Shown: positions 52,091-60,769, numbered from the stretch's first letter. The stretch: 64,000 nt of DNA from Nonomuraea gerenzanensis (GCF_020215645.1 NZ_CP084058.1:6696001-6760000), one strand, 5' to 3'. The notes: a model not told the origin generated them from the letters alone. Made by a program: numbers and translations.

Positions 52091-53125
52091 TCAGGTGATG
52101 GGCCACAGACGGACGGTGCCGTCGGCGCCGGCCGCCGCGAGGGTTCTTCCGTCCTGGCTGAACGTGAGGAGCAGGGGGCCGGTGTGGCCGGGGAAGACGG
52201 CTTCGAGCTCGCCGTTGAGCACGTCGCGGACCAGGACACCGTCCGATCCGGCCTCCGGGCCGGCGCCTGCGGCGAGCACCCGGCCGTCCGGGGCGAAACC
52301 CAGCGCGCTGAAGGTCCTGCCGGCGCTCGACAGCGTGCCGAGGTTCTTGCCGTCGGCCACCTCCCACACCTGCACCCGGTTGCCGGGATCCGTGCCCCGG
52401 ACGGTGGCCAGCCTCGCGCCGTCGGGGCTGAAAGCCGATGCGCCCACGAGATTGCCGCTCTCCATGGGGAGGTTGGGCCGGCTCCGGCCTTCTGCCACGT
52501 CCCACAGCCGCGTGGTGTCGTAGTAGGAGCCGCTGGTGGCCAGGAGTGTGCCGTCACCGCTGAACTTGAGAGTGAAGGCGCTCATCTCCTCGCCCGTGAC
52601 CACGTTCCAGCGCCGGACCTGGTGGTCGTCGTGGCCCACGGTGATGAGGAGCTTGCCGCCCTGGCTGAACGTCATCGCGTCGAGGGGGCCGTTGAGGCCG
52701 GTGATGGTCGTCGTGGGCCGGAAAGGGGCGCCGCCGCCACCGGCGCTTCTGTCCCGGGAGGAGGTGAGGCCCAGATACGTGAGCACGGCGGCTGCGGCCA
52801 GCACCAGCGCGGCGCCCGCCACGAGGGCCTTGGGGCGGCGGGTCAGGGGTGCCGGTCGCCAGGGGCTCGCGGTCGGCTGCGCACCGGCTTCGGTGGTCGC
52901 GGGCGGCGCGTCGGAGGCCGTCTCCGATAGCCCGGCCGCCGCGGCCGCATCCGGCAGGGCGACCGGTGGCGACCCGGACGGCTGCGGCTGCGCAGGGGAA
53001 GCTGCTGCGGGTTCAGGCGGCGCGCTTTCGGGCGGCGCGGGCAGACGGGGCGCGGGCGCAGACGGCGCGGGCAGACGGGGCGCGGGCGCAGACGGCGCGG
53101 GCAGACGCGGCGCGGGCGCAGACAC
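52091..53125 (-). CDS. Membrane-anchored WD40 beta-propeller protein
   Basis: The likely start is GTG 53125, giving 344 residues; an upstream extension in frame overlaps another small gene and looks non-coding. The N-terminal 100 residues are Pro/Ala-rich with three tandem copies of a 10-residue unit (SAPAPRLPAP). One membrane helix follows (ALVAGAALVLAAAAVLTYLG). The rest is WD40-like blades (FSPDGARLATVRG, VQVWEVADGK, FSQDGRTLAAAGADGTVRLW). This topology, without a kinase, resembles the C-terminal part of actinomycete Ser/Thr kinase-WD40 proteins. It may be a scaffold or a kinase that lost its catalytic half. Confidence 0.7.
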   Translation of the reverse strand: MSAPAPRLPAPSAPAPRLPAPSAPAPRLPAPPESAPPEPAAASPAQPQPSGSPPVALPDAAAAAGLSETASDAPPATTEAGAQPTASPWRPAPLTRRPKALVAGAALVLAAAAVLTYLGLTSSRDRSAGGGGAPFRPTTTITGLNGPLDAMTFSQGGKLLITVGHDDHQVRRWNVVTGEEMSAFTLKFSGDGTLLATSGSYYDTTRLWDVAEGRSRPNLPMESGNLVGASAFSPDGARLATVRGTDPGNRVQVWEVADGKNLGTLSSAGRTFSALGFAPDGRVLAAGAGPEAGSDGVLVRDVLNGELEAVFPGHTGPLLLTFSQDGRTLAAAGADGTVRLWPIT

Positions 53126-53141
53126 GCGGGCAACGTCCAGT

Positions 53142-53279
53142 TCACGTCCGCGCGATGACCGTGCGCCCCTCGACGTTGTCCTGCTTCTTGGGCCGCTGCT
53201 GCGGCATCTCCTCCACGACCCGGTCGTGCACGTACCCGTACAGCTCGTCGCAGGGATCGCACCGGCGGGAAAGCTCCAT
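53142..53279 (-). CDS. Small 45-residue protein ahead of the WD40 gene
   Basis: ATG 53279 to TGA 53142. It has CDPC near the start, an aromatic turn (DELYGYVHDRV) and a basic end (RPKKQDNVEGRTVIART). A weak GGGGAA precedes it. It lies 16 bp upstream of the WD40 start on the same strand and is read in a different frame. The composition is protein-like, but the family is unknown. It could also be the start of the WD40 protein before a frameshift. Confidence 0.4.
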   Translation of the reverse strand: MELSRRCDPCDELYGYVHDRVVEEMPQQRPKKQDNVEGRTVIART

Positions 53280-53392
53280 CGCGGATTCCCCGCGCCGACG
53301 GAACGACTCTCGCGCGGATTCACCTCACCGGCTGGCTCGCCGCCGGCCCGGCACCACCCGTCATCGGTGCGATGCCGGTCGCCGGCGCCGGT

Positions 53393-53800
53393 TCAGTCCA
53401 CCTTGGCCTCCCGGCCGTGGACGATGAGCGCGTACAGGACGAGGACGTCCACCGCGATGACGGCGAGCGACCACCAGGGGTTCACGGCGATCCAGGTCAG
53501 CTGGGTCAGGGCGTTCAGCATGACCAGGACGACGCCGACCATCCTGGCCCAGGCCTGCCCGACGCTGATGGCGATGCCCGTGGCCAGGAGCAGGACGCCG
53601 AGGGCGAGATGCAACCAGCCCCAGGTGGTGACGTCGAAGAGCAGCAGGCGGTTGGGCGTCTGTACGTAGATCCGGTCGGCGAAGACGGCGGCGAGACCGG
53701 TGATGATGTTGAACAGCCCGGCCAGGACCATCATCATGCCGCCGAACCAGATCCAGCCGACCCAGCCGGTCACCTGGCGATGCGCATGGTGGTAGGTCAT
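53393..53800 (-). CDS. Four-helix membrane protein (DUF7144-like)
   Basis: The 135-residue protein (ATG 53800 behind GGGGAGG) has four membrane helices: WVGWIWFGGMMMVLAGLFNI, then GWLHLALGVLLLATGI, VGVVLVMLNALTQL and SLAVIAVDVLVLYAL. The pattern and length match a widespread actinobacterial membrane family of unknown function. It is divergent from the alkyl sulfatase gene across 160 bp containing a palindrome. Confidence 0.8.
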   Translation of the reverse strand: MTYHHAHRQVTGWVGWIWFGGMMMVLAGLFNIITGLAAVFADRIYVQTPNRLLLFDVTTWGWLHLALGVLLLATGIAISVGQAWARMVGVVLVMLNALTQLTWIAVNPWWSLAVIAVDVLVLYALIVHGREAKVD

Positions 53801-53901
53801 CGGAAACCTCCCCTGTGGACTCTGACTTCCGTGTGTTGCTTCCCCCACCAAGCCCGACAAATGCGATAAATCGGGATATAGGGCCACAAATGGGGTGGCT
53901 T

Positions 53902-53919
53902 ATGCTCAGTCTTGAGCAT
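53902..53919. promoter_or_regulatory. 18-bp palindromic operator ahead of the alkyl sulfatase gene
   Basis: ATGCTCAGTCTTGAGCAT is a perfect 7-bp inverted repeat with a GTCT centre, 42 bp before the sulfatase start and in the divergent region with the DUF7144-like gene. No regulator gene is adjacent. Confidence 0.55.
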
Positions 53920-53961
53920 GCGCTTGCCTTTTCCGGAGGCGGCCGGGGGCACCACCGTCCC

Positions 53962-55767
53962 ATGGCAGACCTTCCCTTTCACGACCGGGCGGACTTCGAC
54001 GACGCCGAGCGCGGCTTCCTCGCCAAGCTGACCCCTGCGGTGATCGAGGCGGCAGACGGCAGGGTCGTCTGGGACAACGACGCCTACGGCTTCCTCGACG
54101 GCGAGTGCCCGGACACGGCCCACCCCAGCCTCTGGCGGCAGGCGCAGCTCTGCGCCAAGCAGGGGCTGTTCGAGGTGACGGACGGCATCTATCAGGTACG
54201 CGGCCTCGACCTGTCCAACATGACCCTCGTGGAGGGCGAGCGCGGCGTCATCGTCATCGACCCGCTGGTCTCCACCGAGTGCGCGGCCGCAGCGCTCCGC
54301 CTCTACCGCGACCACCGCGGCGACCGCCCGGTCACCGGCCTGATCTACACCCACTCCCACGCCGACCATTTCGGCGGCGCCCGTGGCGTCACGGACGGCA
54401 CCGGGATCCCCGTCGTCGCGCCCGCGCACTTCATGGAGCACGCCGTCGCCGAGAACGTCTACGCCGGCACCGCCATGAACCGCCGCGCCGCGTACATGTA
54501 CGGCCAGCACCTGCCCCGCGACCCGGGCGGCCAGCTCGGCTGCGGCCTGGGCATGGGCACCTCGACCGGCACCGTCTCGCTCGTCCCGCCCACCCTGGAC
54601 GTCACCCGCACCGGGCAGGAGGAGACGATCGACGGCGTCCGCATCGTCTTCCAGCTCACTCCCGGCACTGAGGCCCCGGCGGAGATGAACTTCCTCTTCC
54701 CCGACCACCGCGCCCTGTGCCTGGCCGAGAACGCCACCCACAACCTGCACAACGTCCTGACGCTGCGCGGCGCCCTGGTGCGCGACACCCGCGTCTGGTC
54801 CCGCTACCTGACCGAGGCCATCGCCCTGTTCGCCGACCGCGCGGACGTGGCCTTCGCCTCCCACCACTGGCCGACCTGGGGCAGGGAGCGCATCGTCACC
54901 TTCCTGTCGCAGCAGCGCGACCTGTACGCGTATCTGCACGACCAGACCCTGCGCATGCTCAACCGCGGCATGACCGGCGCCGAGATCGCCGAGGGCATGC
55001 GGCTGCCGCCCGCGCTGGAGCAAGCGTGGCACACGCACGGCTACTACGGCTCGGTCAGCCACAACGTCAAGGCGATCTACCAGCGTTATCTCGGCTGGTT
55101 CGACGGCAACCCGGCCCACCTGTGGGAGCACCCGCCGGTCGAGCAGGCGCGCCGCTACGTCGAATGCCTCGGCGGCACCTCCGCCGTCGTCGCGCTGGCC
55201 GACCGCTACGTCGGCGAGGGCGACCTGCGCTTCGCCGCCACCCTGCTCAACCACGCGATCTTCGCCGACGAGCAGGACTCCAGGGCCCGCCGGCTGCTGG
55301 CCGAGGTCTACACCCGGCTGGGCCACGGCGCCGAGAACGCCACCTGGCGCAACTTCTTCCTGACCGGCGCCGCGGAGCTGACGGGCCACGCGTCGGCGGG
55401 CGCCACCGACACCACGTCGCCGGACCTGCTCCGGGCGCTCACCGTCGAGCAGATCTTCGACTCGCTCGCCATCCGCGTGAACGGCCCCGGCGCCTGGAAC
55501 GAACGCTTCGCCATCGACTGGCACCTCACCGACCTGGACGAGCGCCACCGCACCACGATGGGCAACGGGGTGCTGATCCACCAGGAGTCGCCCTCCGGCG
55601 GCGGCGCCGACCTGACGCTCCGGCTCACCAAGGCGCGCCTGATGGGCCTGCTGGCCGGTGACGGCGACCCCGGCGGCCTCGATCACGACGGCGACGTGTC
55701 CGTCCTGGAACGGCTGACCGCCCTCCTGGAGGAGCCCGCGCCGGACTTCGCCATCGTCACCCCCTGA
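53962..55767 (+). CDS. Alkyl sulfatase (SdsA1/BDS1-type metallo-beta-lactamase)
   Basis: The 601-residue enzyme (ATG 53962; an upstream ATG at 53903 is in another position and less likely) has the zinc site THSHADHFGGARG and further ligands in AENATHNLHNVL and ASHHWPTWG, then the dimerisation domain and a C-terminal SCP2-like domain (LTVEQIFDSLAIRVNG onward). Such enzymes split alkyl sulfates (e.g. SDS-like surfactants) into alcohol and sulfate. No signal peptide is evident, so a cytoplasmic enzyme is likely. The start context is weak (GGAGG is 20 bp upstream). Confidence 0.9.
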   Translation: MADLPFHDRADFDDAERGFLAKLTPAVIEAADGRVVWDNDAYGFLDGECPDTAHPSLWRQAQLCAKQGLFEVTDGIYQVRGLDLSNMTLVEGERGVIVIDPLVSTECAAAALRLYRDHRGDRPVTGLIYTHSHADHFGGARGVTDGTGIPVVAPAHFMEHAVAENVYAGTAMNRRAAYMYGQHLPRDPGGQLGCGLGMGTSTGTVSLVPPTLDVTRTGQEETIDGVRIVFQLTPGTEAPAEMNFLFPDHRALCLAENATHNLHNVLTLRGALVRDTRVWSRYLTEAIALFADRADVAFASHHWPTWGRERIVTFLSQQRDLYAYLHDQTLRMLNRGMTGAEIAEGMRLPPALEQAWHTHGYYGSVSHNVKAIYQRYLGWFDGNPAHLWEHPPVEQARRYVECLGGTSAVVALADRYVGEGDLRFAATLLNHAIFADEQDSRARRLLAEVYTRLGHGAENATWRNFFLTGAAELTGHASAGATDTTSPDLLRALTVEQIFDSLAIRVNGPGAWNERFAIDWHLTDLDERHRTTMGNGVLIHQESPSGGGADLTLRLTKARLMGLLAGDGDPGGLDHDGDVSVLERLTALLEEPAPDFAIVTP

Positions 55768-55904
55768 CCACGGCTTCGGCCAAGAATGCCCAGCCTTGGG
55801 CCATAGGTGCTGCAACCTCCGGCGTGTCCGTCGACCGCGCCTGGACGTCTGGCGCAGGCTCGCAGAGGGCTCGACCGGCACACGGACTGATGGGAAGCAC
55901 GGGC

Positions 55905-56501
55905 ATGGCCGAACTGGGACGCGTGCGCTGGAAGCGCTTCGCCTGGATCTTCGCCCCCGTCGCGGCGACGACCACGCTGCTCGTCGGTGCCACGGCGCAG
56001 GGCGTCATCGGCGCCACGTTCGTGGTGTCCGGCAACAGCTTCAAGCTCTTCGCCGGCGAGCTGCGCGGCCAGGGCTTCGCCCTGTCCAGCAACGTGGTAC
56101 GGACCAGGAAGGACCGGCTGATCCCGGTCATCACCACCGGCGTACGGCGAGCCGTGGTCACCGGCCTGTGCCAGAGCGCGCTCGTCAAGACCCCCCTCGG
56201 CACGGTGACGATCGAGCTCACCGGCGGCCGCAACGGCAACGAGGTGACGATCGACGACCTGGTGATCGACGTGGCGGCGGGGCGGACCGCCTCCTCCCTG
56301 CGCGAGCTGGAGCTGGGCCGCGACGCCGCCACGCTGGACGAGGTCCCCGACGCCAGGGGCCCGGCAGGCACCTTCGGCAGCCAGGCCAGGTCGGTCGTGC
56401 TGCGCAACGTCAGGCTGGAGCCGTGGGCCGCGACGGCGGCGACGTTCAGCCTGCCCGACCTCGGCCTGCGGGTGCTGCGCGGGGTGCAGGAGTGTTTCTG
56501 A
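55905..56501 (+). CDS. DUF6230-family exported protein
   Basis: The 198-residue protein (ATG 55905; an in-frame ATG at 55890 adds five residues) has one N-terminal hydrophobic segment (RFAWIFAPVAATTTLLVGATA) and then a domain with GATFVVSGNSFKLFAGELRG, typical of DUF6230. It is predicted to be membrane-anchored or secreted. It is followed after 6 bp by a DUF6114 gene, the standard pair in Streptomyces and relatives. The function is unknown. Confidence 0.82.
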   Translation: MAELGRVRWKRFAWIFAPVAATTTLLVGATAQGVIGATFVVSGNSFKLFAGELRGQGFALSSNVVRTRKDRLIPVITTGVRRAVVTGLCQSALVKTPLGTVTIELTGGRNGNEVTIDDLVIDVAAGRTASSLRELELGRDAATLDEVPDARGPAGTFGSQARSVVLRNVRLEPWAATAATFSLPDLGLRVLRGVQECF

Positions 56502-56507
56502 GAGCCG

Positions 56508-57122
56508 ATGGGGGAGAGCGTCGTGAGGCTGTGGCGGCGATCGCGGCCGTTCTGGGGCGGGCTGTTCATCGTGGCGGCGGGGCTGGAGCTGCTCTCCATC
56601 CCGCTCGCGGTGAACGCGCTGCCCGTGGCGGTGATGTTCGGCAGGGTGGGCGCCGGGTTCCTGATCGCCCTGACGCTGGTGATCGCGGGGGTGCTCGTCT
56701 GGTTGCAGCCCGGCCAGCGGATGTTCCTCGGCCTGGTCTCGGTGCTGCTGTCCATGGCCTCCTTCGTCTACTCCAACCTGGGCGGCTTCCTGATCGGCAT
56801 GCTCATGGGGCTGCTGGGCGGCATGCTGACGATGGCGTGGACGCCGGTCAGCCTGCCCGCCAACCGTCTCGACCGCGTCACCGTGCGCGGCCTGCTGGCG
56901 GCGGCGCGGCGGGCGCCTGATCTGCTCACCGCGACGCGGCGGAAGCCCGGCCTGCTCGCCACCGCACGAGGGAAGCCCGGCCTGCTCGCCACCGCGCGGA
57001 GGAAGCCCGGCGTGCTCACCGCAACGCGACAGAAGCCCGGCGTGCTCGCCGCGACAGGGCGCGGCACAGGGCGGGACGTGGCGGAGCCTCGGCCTCTGGA
57101 CACCTTCGACGCGCTCGGCTGA
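56508..57122 (+). CDS. DUF6114-family membrane protein with C-terminal KPG repeats
   Basis: The 204-residue protein has four membrane helices (PFWGGLFIVAAGLELLSIPL, GFLIALTLVIAGVLVWL, LGLVSVLLSMASFVYSNLGG, LIGMLMGLLGGMLTMAW) as in DUF6114. A GTG at 56523 is an alternative start and lies closer to GGGGGAG. The cytoplasmic tail (about 140-185) has four near-identical 11-residue units such as RKPGLLATARG, encoded by 33-bp tandem repeats. The tail is positively charged and is not part of the family core. Confidence 0.82.
   Translation: MGESVVRLWRRSRPFWGGLFIVAAGLELLSIPLAVNALPVAVMFGRVGAGFLIALTLVIAGVLVWLQPGQRMFLGLVSVLLSMASFVYSNLGGFLIGMLMGLLGGMLTMAWTPVSLPANRLDRVTVRGLLAAARRAPDLLTATRRKPGLLATARGKPGLLATARRKPGVLTATRQKPGVLAATGRGTGRDVAEPRPLDTFDALG
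56935..57056 (+). repeat. Four 33-bp tandem repeats in the DUF6114 gene
   Basis: Units carrying AAGCCCGGC(C/G)TGCTC recur every 33 bp and encode KPG(L/V)L(A/T)AT. They show recent in-frame expansion with few changes. Confidence 0.75.
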
Positions 57123-57138
57123 CGGCCTGCCGGTCGCC

Positions 57139-57421
57139 TCACCTGCCGAGCCTGAACTTCTGCGCCTCCCCCACACCCGCTGGTGGTCCGCCCACCGCGA
57201 CGGGGTTGGAGACCCAGTGCACCGCCTGCCGCCTGAGCAGGTCGTCCTCGTTCCGCAGCGAGGTGATCACGTCGTCGCCGCGCCGCGAGCTGCTTGCGCA
57301 GCGGATCGAGCCTGGACGGCTTGGAGCCGTCGGTGAAGTAGCCGGGGTAGTGCGCCCGCAGCGCGTCCTCCCCGGGCGCGGGTGCCACCCCGGTGGGCGC
57401 CTGCTTGGTCACCTCCACCAT
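57139..57421 (-). pseudogene. Frameshifted gene of unknown family
   Basis: From ATG 57421 the minus strand reads MVEVTKQAPTGVAPAPGE, then HYPGYFTDGSKPSRLDPLRK. Near 57283 a one-base shift is needed; after it the sequence continues GDDVITSLRNEDDLLRRQAV and ends EAQKFRLGR at a stop at 57139. Both halves look like real protein, with charged and aromatic residues and good codon usage, so a frameshift or an assembly error is likely. If repaired it would be about 93 residues. I cannot name the family. Confidence 0.45.
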
Positions 57422-57426
57422 GGACG

Positions 57427-57870
57427 TGCGACCGGTACCGGGCTGTCGCCGTGGCTCCTGGACGTCACCGTCACCGTGAAGTACTCCGCCGAGCAGGGCG
57501 GCGAACCGTTCGCGGGTGCGGTCAAGGGCCTGCTCAAGCCCGCTCCCACGGCCCGCTACTGCGACGTGCCGGCGGAGTTCCCCGAGGAGTGGTCGGCGTT
57601 CCTCGACGGCTCCGACGACACGATGGTCCTGCCGTTCACGCCGGCGTCGTTCCCCGGCATGATCGGCCGCGCCGTCACCGGGGTGTACGCCCTGTACTCC
57701 CCGGCCGGCTCAGGCCGCTTCCTGCTCAACGGCGACCAGCGCCTGGCTCTGGACGAGGGCAAGCTCGTGCCCACGCCCGGCTTGACCGCCGGACCTGGCG
57801 GCTGGTGCTGGACGGCGACAAGTCCGCTCTGGCGGGGCTGGGCCTGATCGTGGCCTACCGCGCCCGCCAG
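57427..57870 (+). pseudogene. C-terminal remnant of a larger protein, frameshifted
   Basis: The plus strand reads GLSPWLLDVTVTVKYSAEQG, then PTARYCDVPAEFPEEWSAFL, LPFTPASFPGMIGR and FLLNGDQRLALDEGKL. At about 57785 the frame changes to give TWRLVLDGDKSALAGLGLIV. It has no start codon or ribosome-binding site. This beta-rich block looks like the last domain of a large, perhaps secreted or toxin-like protein, of which the N-terminal part is gone. The family assignment is open. Confidence 0.45.
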
Positions 57871-57907
57871 CGGACCCCACCCGTGCCCCGGTCAGGGGCA
57901 CGGGTGC

Positions 57908-58081
57908 CTACGGGTGAAGCGGCCCCTCCTCGGCGTTCCTGGCGAAGGGCGGCTGCGCCGGCTGCTCGGCCGCGGGCCTGGGGGTGCCGCTGAGGATCCG
58001 CTGGACCGCGTCGCCCCTGTTCTTGAGGTTCTCGGTGTCGTCCTGCCATTGGATGCGTGGGCGTCGGGGTGTGTCAGGCAT
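57908..58081 (-). CDS. Small hypothetical protein
   Basis: The 57-residue protein (ATG 58081) reads MPDTPRRPRIQWQDDTENLK, then a helix (NRGDAVQRILSG) and a Pro-rich tail ending EEGPLHP. It has no signal or membrane part. Its stop lies near the pseudogene remnant. The composition is like short actinomycete hypothetical proteins. Confidence 0.5.
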   Translation of the reverse strand: MPDTPRRPRIQWQDDTENLKNRGDAVQRILSGTPRPAAEQPAQPPFARNAEEGPLHP

Positions 58082-58192
58082 GCCAGCCACCGTAGTGACA
58101 TGATCGGCAAGGCCGCGTAACGAGAGTCTCAGCTTTCCGTGCTTCGCGGCAGCCCGCCCGGGATGATCCGTTGCCCCGCTAGGCTTCCGCGC

Positions 58193-59125
58193 ATGCAGCG
58201 TCCCCTCGCGCACCGGCTGGCCGTCGCCCTGCTCGCGCTCCTCTGGCCCGGCCTCGCCGGCGGCGTCGTGCTGGTCTGGCAGGGCCGCGCCGCCCCCTAC
58301 GAGATCTTCGCGGGGGTGTTCTGGAGTGCGGTCTGGTACTTCTGGCTCGCCCGGGTCTGGCTGGGCGGGCCGATGGCGATCGGGCTGATGCGCAAGGCCC
58401 TCTACGGGATCTGCCCGATCCTGATCCTCGCCGCCGGGCTGGCCGTCGGGATGAGCGACGGCGAGATCCACCCGTCGCAGCTCACCGGGTTGGGCGCCGC
58501 CCTGTGCGGCCTCGCCGCCGCGCTGCTGCTCGGCCGCGGGGAGGTCAGGCGCTGGAGCGAGTCGGCCGCCGCGCCGAAGGCGGTCCGCCAGCCGCCCGAC
58601 GGGACCGCCTTCGACCTGCGGGCCGTCGCGCTGCGGCAGAACAGGGGCATGTTCGGCTGCCTGATGATGGTCGTCGCGGCGGTCGTCCTCGTCGTGGTCG
58701 GCCTCATCGGCGCGGCGCTGCCCGCCGACCGGGGGACGGACGCGCCGGACTACATCGCGTTCATGGTGGGCGTGGTGCTGGTGGTGGTCATCGGCATCGC
58801 CGGATATATCCGGATAAATCTCCAGGCCAAGGCGCTGGGCGTGCTGGTGATCACCGCGCGGGGCGTCAACGACCATCCGTGGTCCAGGCTGCGCTCGGTC
58901 TCCCTGTCGTACGCGGGCGAGGCGTCCGTCGTGGCCGGGGTCCGCCGCCATCCGGGGGTGCGGCTCGACCTGTCCCTGTACGACGAGCCGGACGAGCACC
59001 ACCTCGCCCTGCCCAACGAGGCGAACGTGCACGGCTCGATCGCGGCGGCGCTGGCGGCGCACGCGCCCGAGGGCGTCTTCCTCGGCTGGACCCGGCGGGC
59101 GGACCGGGCGCGGTCAGCCCGCTAG
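58193..59125 (+). CDS. Multi-pass membrane protein of unknown function
   Basis: The 310-residue protein has about six membrane helices (LAVALLALLWPGLAGGVVLV, EIFAGVFWSAVWYFWLARVWL, ICPILILAAGLAVG, a short one near GLGAALCGLAAALLLG, MVVAAVVLVVVGLIGAAL, FMVGVVLVVVIGIAGYI), then a soluble C-terminal domain of about 95 residues with a PH-like strand pattern (GVLVITARGVNDHPWSRL). A TAGGCT -10 box lies seven bases before the ATG, so the mRNA is probably leaderless. It is convergent with the next gene (12-bp overlap). Confidence 0.75.
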   Translation: MQRPLAHRLAVALLALLWPGLAGGVVLVWQGRAAPYEIFAGVFWSAVWYFWLARVWLGGPMAIGLMRKALYGICPILILAAGLAVGMSDGEIHPSQLTGLGAALCGLAAALLLGRGEVRRWSESAAAPKAVRQPPDGTAFDLRAVALRQNRGMFGCLMMVVAAVVLVVVGLIGAALPADRGTDAPDYIAFMVGVVLVVVIGIAGYIRINLQAKALGVLVITARGVNDHPWSRLRSVSLSYAGEASVVAGVRRHPGVRLDLSLYDEPDEHHLALPNEANVHGSIAAALAAHAPEGVFLGWTRRADRARSAR

Positions 59126-59851
59126 GCTCAGGCGGAAGGTGTAGTAGTCGACCTTCCAGCCGTCCCTGACGAGGTCACGGTGGGCGACGACCTGTCTGGT
59201 GAAGCCCGCCTCGTCGCTGAGCCGTTCGAGGTAGGCCAGGTCGCCCGCGGTGCCGAAGCCGATCAGCACGCGCCCGCCGGGGGTCAGGTGCCGTCCGGCG
59301 TCGCGGAAGAACGCCGTCATCGCCCGGTAGTCCTCGTCGGTGGTGGCGGCCTCGAACAGGTCGCGTGGTGCGAACCAGCGGAACGGCGGGTCGAAGACGA
59401 TCAGGTCGAACCGGCCCTCGACGTGGCTGAACACGTCGCTGTGGCGGACCTCGACCCGGTCGGCCACGTGGTTGCGCGCGGCGTTGTCGCGGGCGGTCTC
59501 CACGGCGAGCGGGTTGATGTCCACGGCCAGCACCTCCGCGGCTGCCGAGGCGGCCAGGACGGCGTTGACGCCGCAGCCGGTGCCCAGGTCGAGGACGCGG
59601 TCGCCGGGGCGGACCTCGGTCAGCACGGCCTCGCCCATCAGGTGCGACATGCCGGTGATCGGCTGCACGCCGGGCGGCACCCACAGGGTCCTGCCCAAGT
59701 AGGTGAACGTCTGGCCCGAGCCCGCCTCGCGCTTGGCGGCCTCGTAGGCACGCTCGTGCCACCGGCGGATCCGTGCCACCTCGGCGGCGGAGAGCGTCGG
59801 GGTGTAGGACGTGCCGGCCGGCCGGGACGGGGGTGGGTCGGTGGGGGCCAT
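59114..59851 (-). CDS. Class I SAM-dependent methyltransferase (HemK/RsmC-like)
   Basis: The 245-residue protein has an N-terminal region with GQTFTYLGRTLWVPPGVQP, motif I VLDLGTGCGVNAVLAAS, AVDINPLAVETARDNAARN and the catalytic-loop motif FDPPF. The (D/N)PP(Y/F) motif marks N-methyltransferases acting on a planar amino group in nucleic acid or a protein Gln side chain. The substrate is unknown. Confidence 0.88.
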   Translation of the reverse strand: MAPTDPPPSRPAGTSYTPTLSAAEVARIRRWHERAYEAAKREAGSGQTFTYLGRTLWVPPGVQPITGMSHLMGEAVLTEVRPGDRVLDLGTGCGVNAVLAASAAAEVLAVDINPLAVETARDNAARNHVADRVEVRHSDVFSHVEGRFDLIVFDPPFRWFAPRDLFEAATTDEDYRAMTAFFRDAGRHLTPGGRVLIGFGTAGDLAYLERLSDEAGFTRQVVAHRDLVRDGWKVDYYTFRLSLAG

Positions 59852-59860
59852 ACCCGAACT

Positions 59861-60769
59861 CTACGGAAGCGAGTGGCCCGCGCGCTGAGGCTCCGGACGC
59901 GGAGGCGGGCCGGGTGAGAGCGTGCTGCGCATCGGGGCGGTGCCGGGCCAGGCGAGGTGGTCGACCGCCAGGAAGGGCTCGGCGACCACGGTGGCGGGGG
60001 TCAGCCCGGTGAACTCCATGACGTCCCGGTGCAGGTGGGACTGGTCGGCGTACCCGGTGTCGGCGGCGACCCCGGCCGCGCCCGCACCGGCGACCAGGCG
60101 GTGCGCGGCGTGATCGAAGCGGACCAGCTTCGCCGCCGCCTTCGGCCGCAGGCCCAGCTGGGAGCGGAACCGGGACCACAGGCGCTTGCGGCTCCACCCG
60201 AGCTCCTGCGCGAGCCCGTCCACCCTGACCAGGCCGCGCCCGTCGACGATCCGGTCCCAGGCCCAGGCCACCTCGGGGTCCACCGGCGCCCGCGCCTCGC
60301 GGCGGCCGGCGAGCAGCGCGTCGGTCAGCGCGAAACGGGCCTGCCAGGAGGTGGTCGCGGCCAGCCGCTCGCGGACCCGCTCGGTCTCCCGGCGGCCCCA
60401 CAGCTCCTCGACGGTCACCACCAGGCCGTCGAGCTCGGCCGGGGAGACGCCCAGCACCGAGCGGGCGATCACCGGGGACAGGCGTACCTGGAGGCACTCG
60501 ACGTTCTCGCCGCGTGCCCAGACCGTCCCCCCGGCCCCGAACCCCGGCCCGGCGACGATGCTCCCCCGCTGCCGCGGCCCCGCGCCGCCGTCGAGGACGG
60601 GCGAACCGGCGCCGAAGTCCAGCACCAGTGTCACGGCCGGATGCGGGACCATCCGCAGCGCGTCCAGCCCGGCGATCCGGAACCCGGCCATGGTCACCCC
60701 GGCCACCCGGCTGGGCCGCCGCCGGCACTCGACGCCCCACGCGACCCCGCCCTGGGAGAACGTGCGCAC
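59861..60769 (-). CDS. AraC-family transcriptional regulator
   Basis: The 302-residue protein has a cupin-like N-terminal domain and a C-terminal AraC HTH pair (about 180-265): GLVRVDGLAQELGWSRKRLWSRFRSQLGLRPKAAAKLVR and YADQSHLHRDVMEFTGLTPA. It is divergent from the alpha/beta hydrolase gene (75-bp gap) and likely regulates it. Confidence 0.88.
   Translation of the reverse strand: MRTFSQGGVAWGVECRRRPSRVAGVTMAGFRIAGLDALRMVPHPAVTLVLDFGAGSPVLDGGAGPRQRGSIVAGPGFGAGGTVWARGENVECLQVRLSPVIARSVLGVSPAELDGLVVTVEELWGRRETERVRERLAATTSWQARFALTDALLAGRREARAPVDPEVAWAWDRIVDGRGLVRVDGLAQELGWSRKRLWSRFRSQLGLRPKAAAKLVRFDHAAHRLVAGAGAAGVAADTGYADQSHLHRDVMEFTGLTPATVVAEPFLAVDHLAWPGTAPMRSTLSPGPPPRPEPQRAGHSLP

Noticed and set aside
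53126..53323. N-terminal extension of the WD40 protein up to an ATG at 53323
   Set aside because: The residues are rich in Ser, Arg and Trp without pattern and overlap a better 45-codon frame. A GTG at 53125 is preferred.
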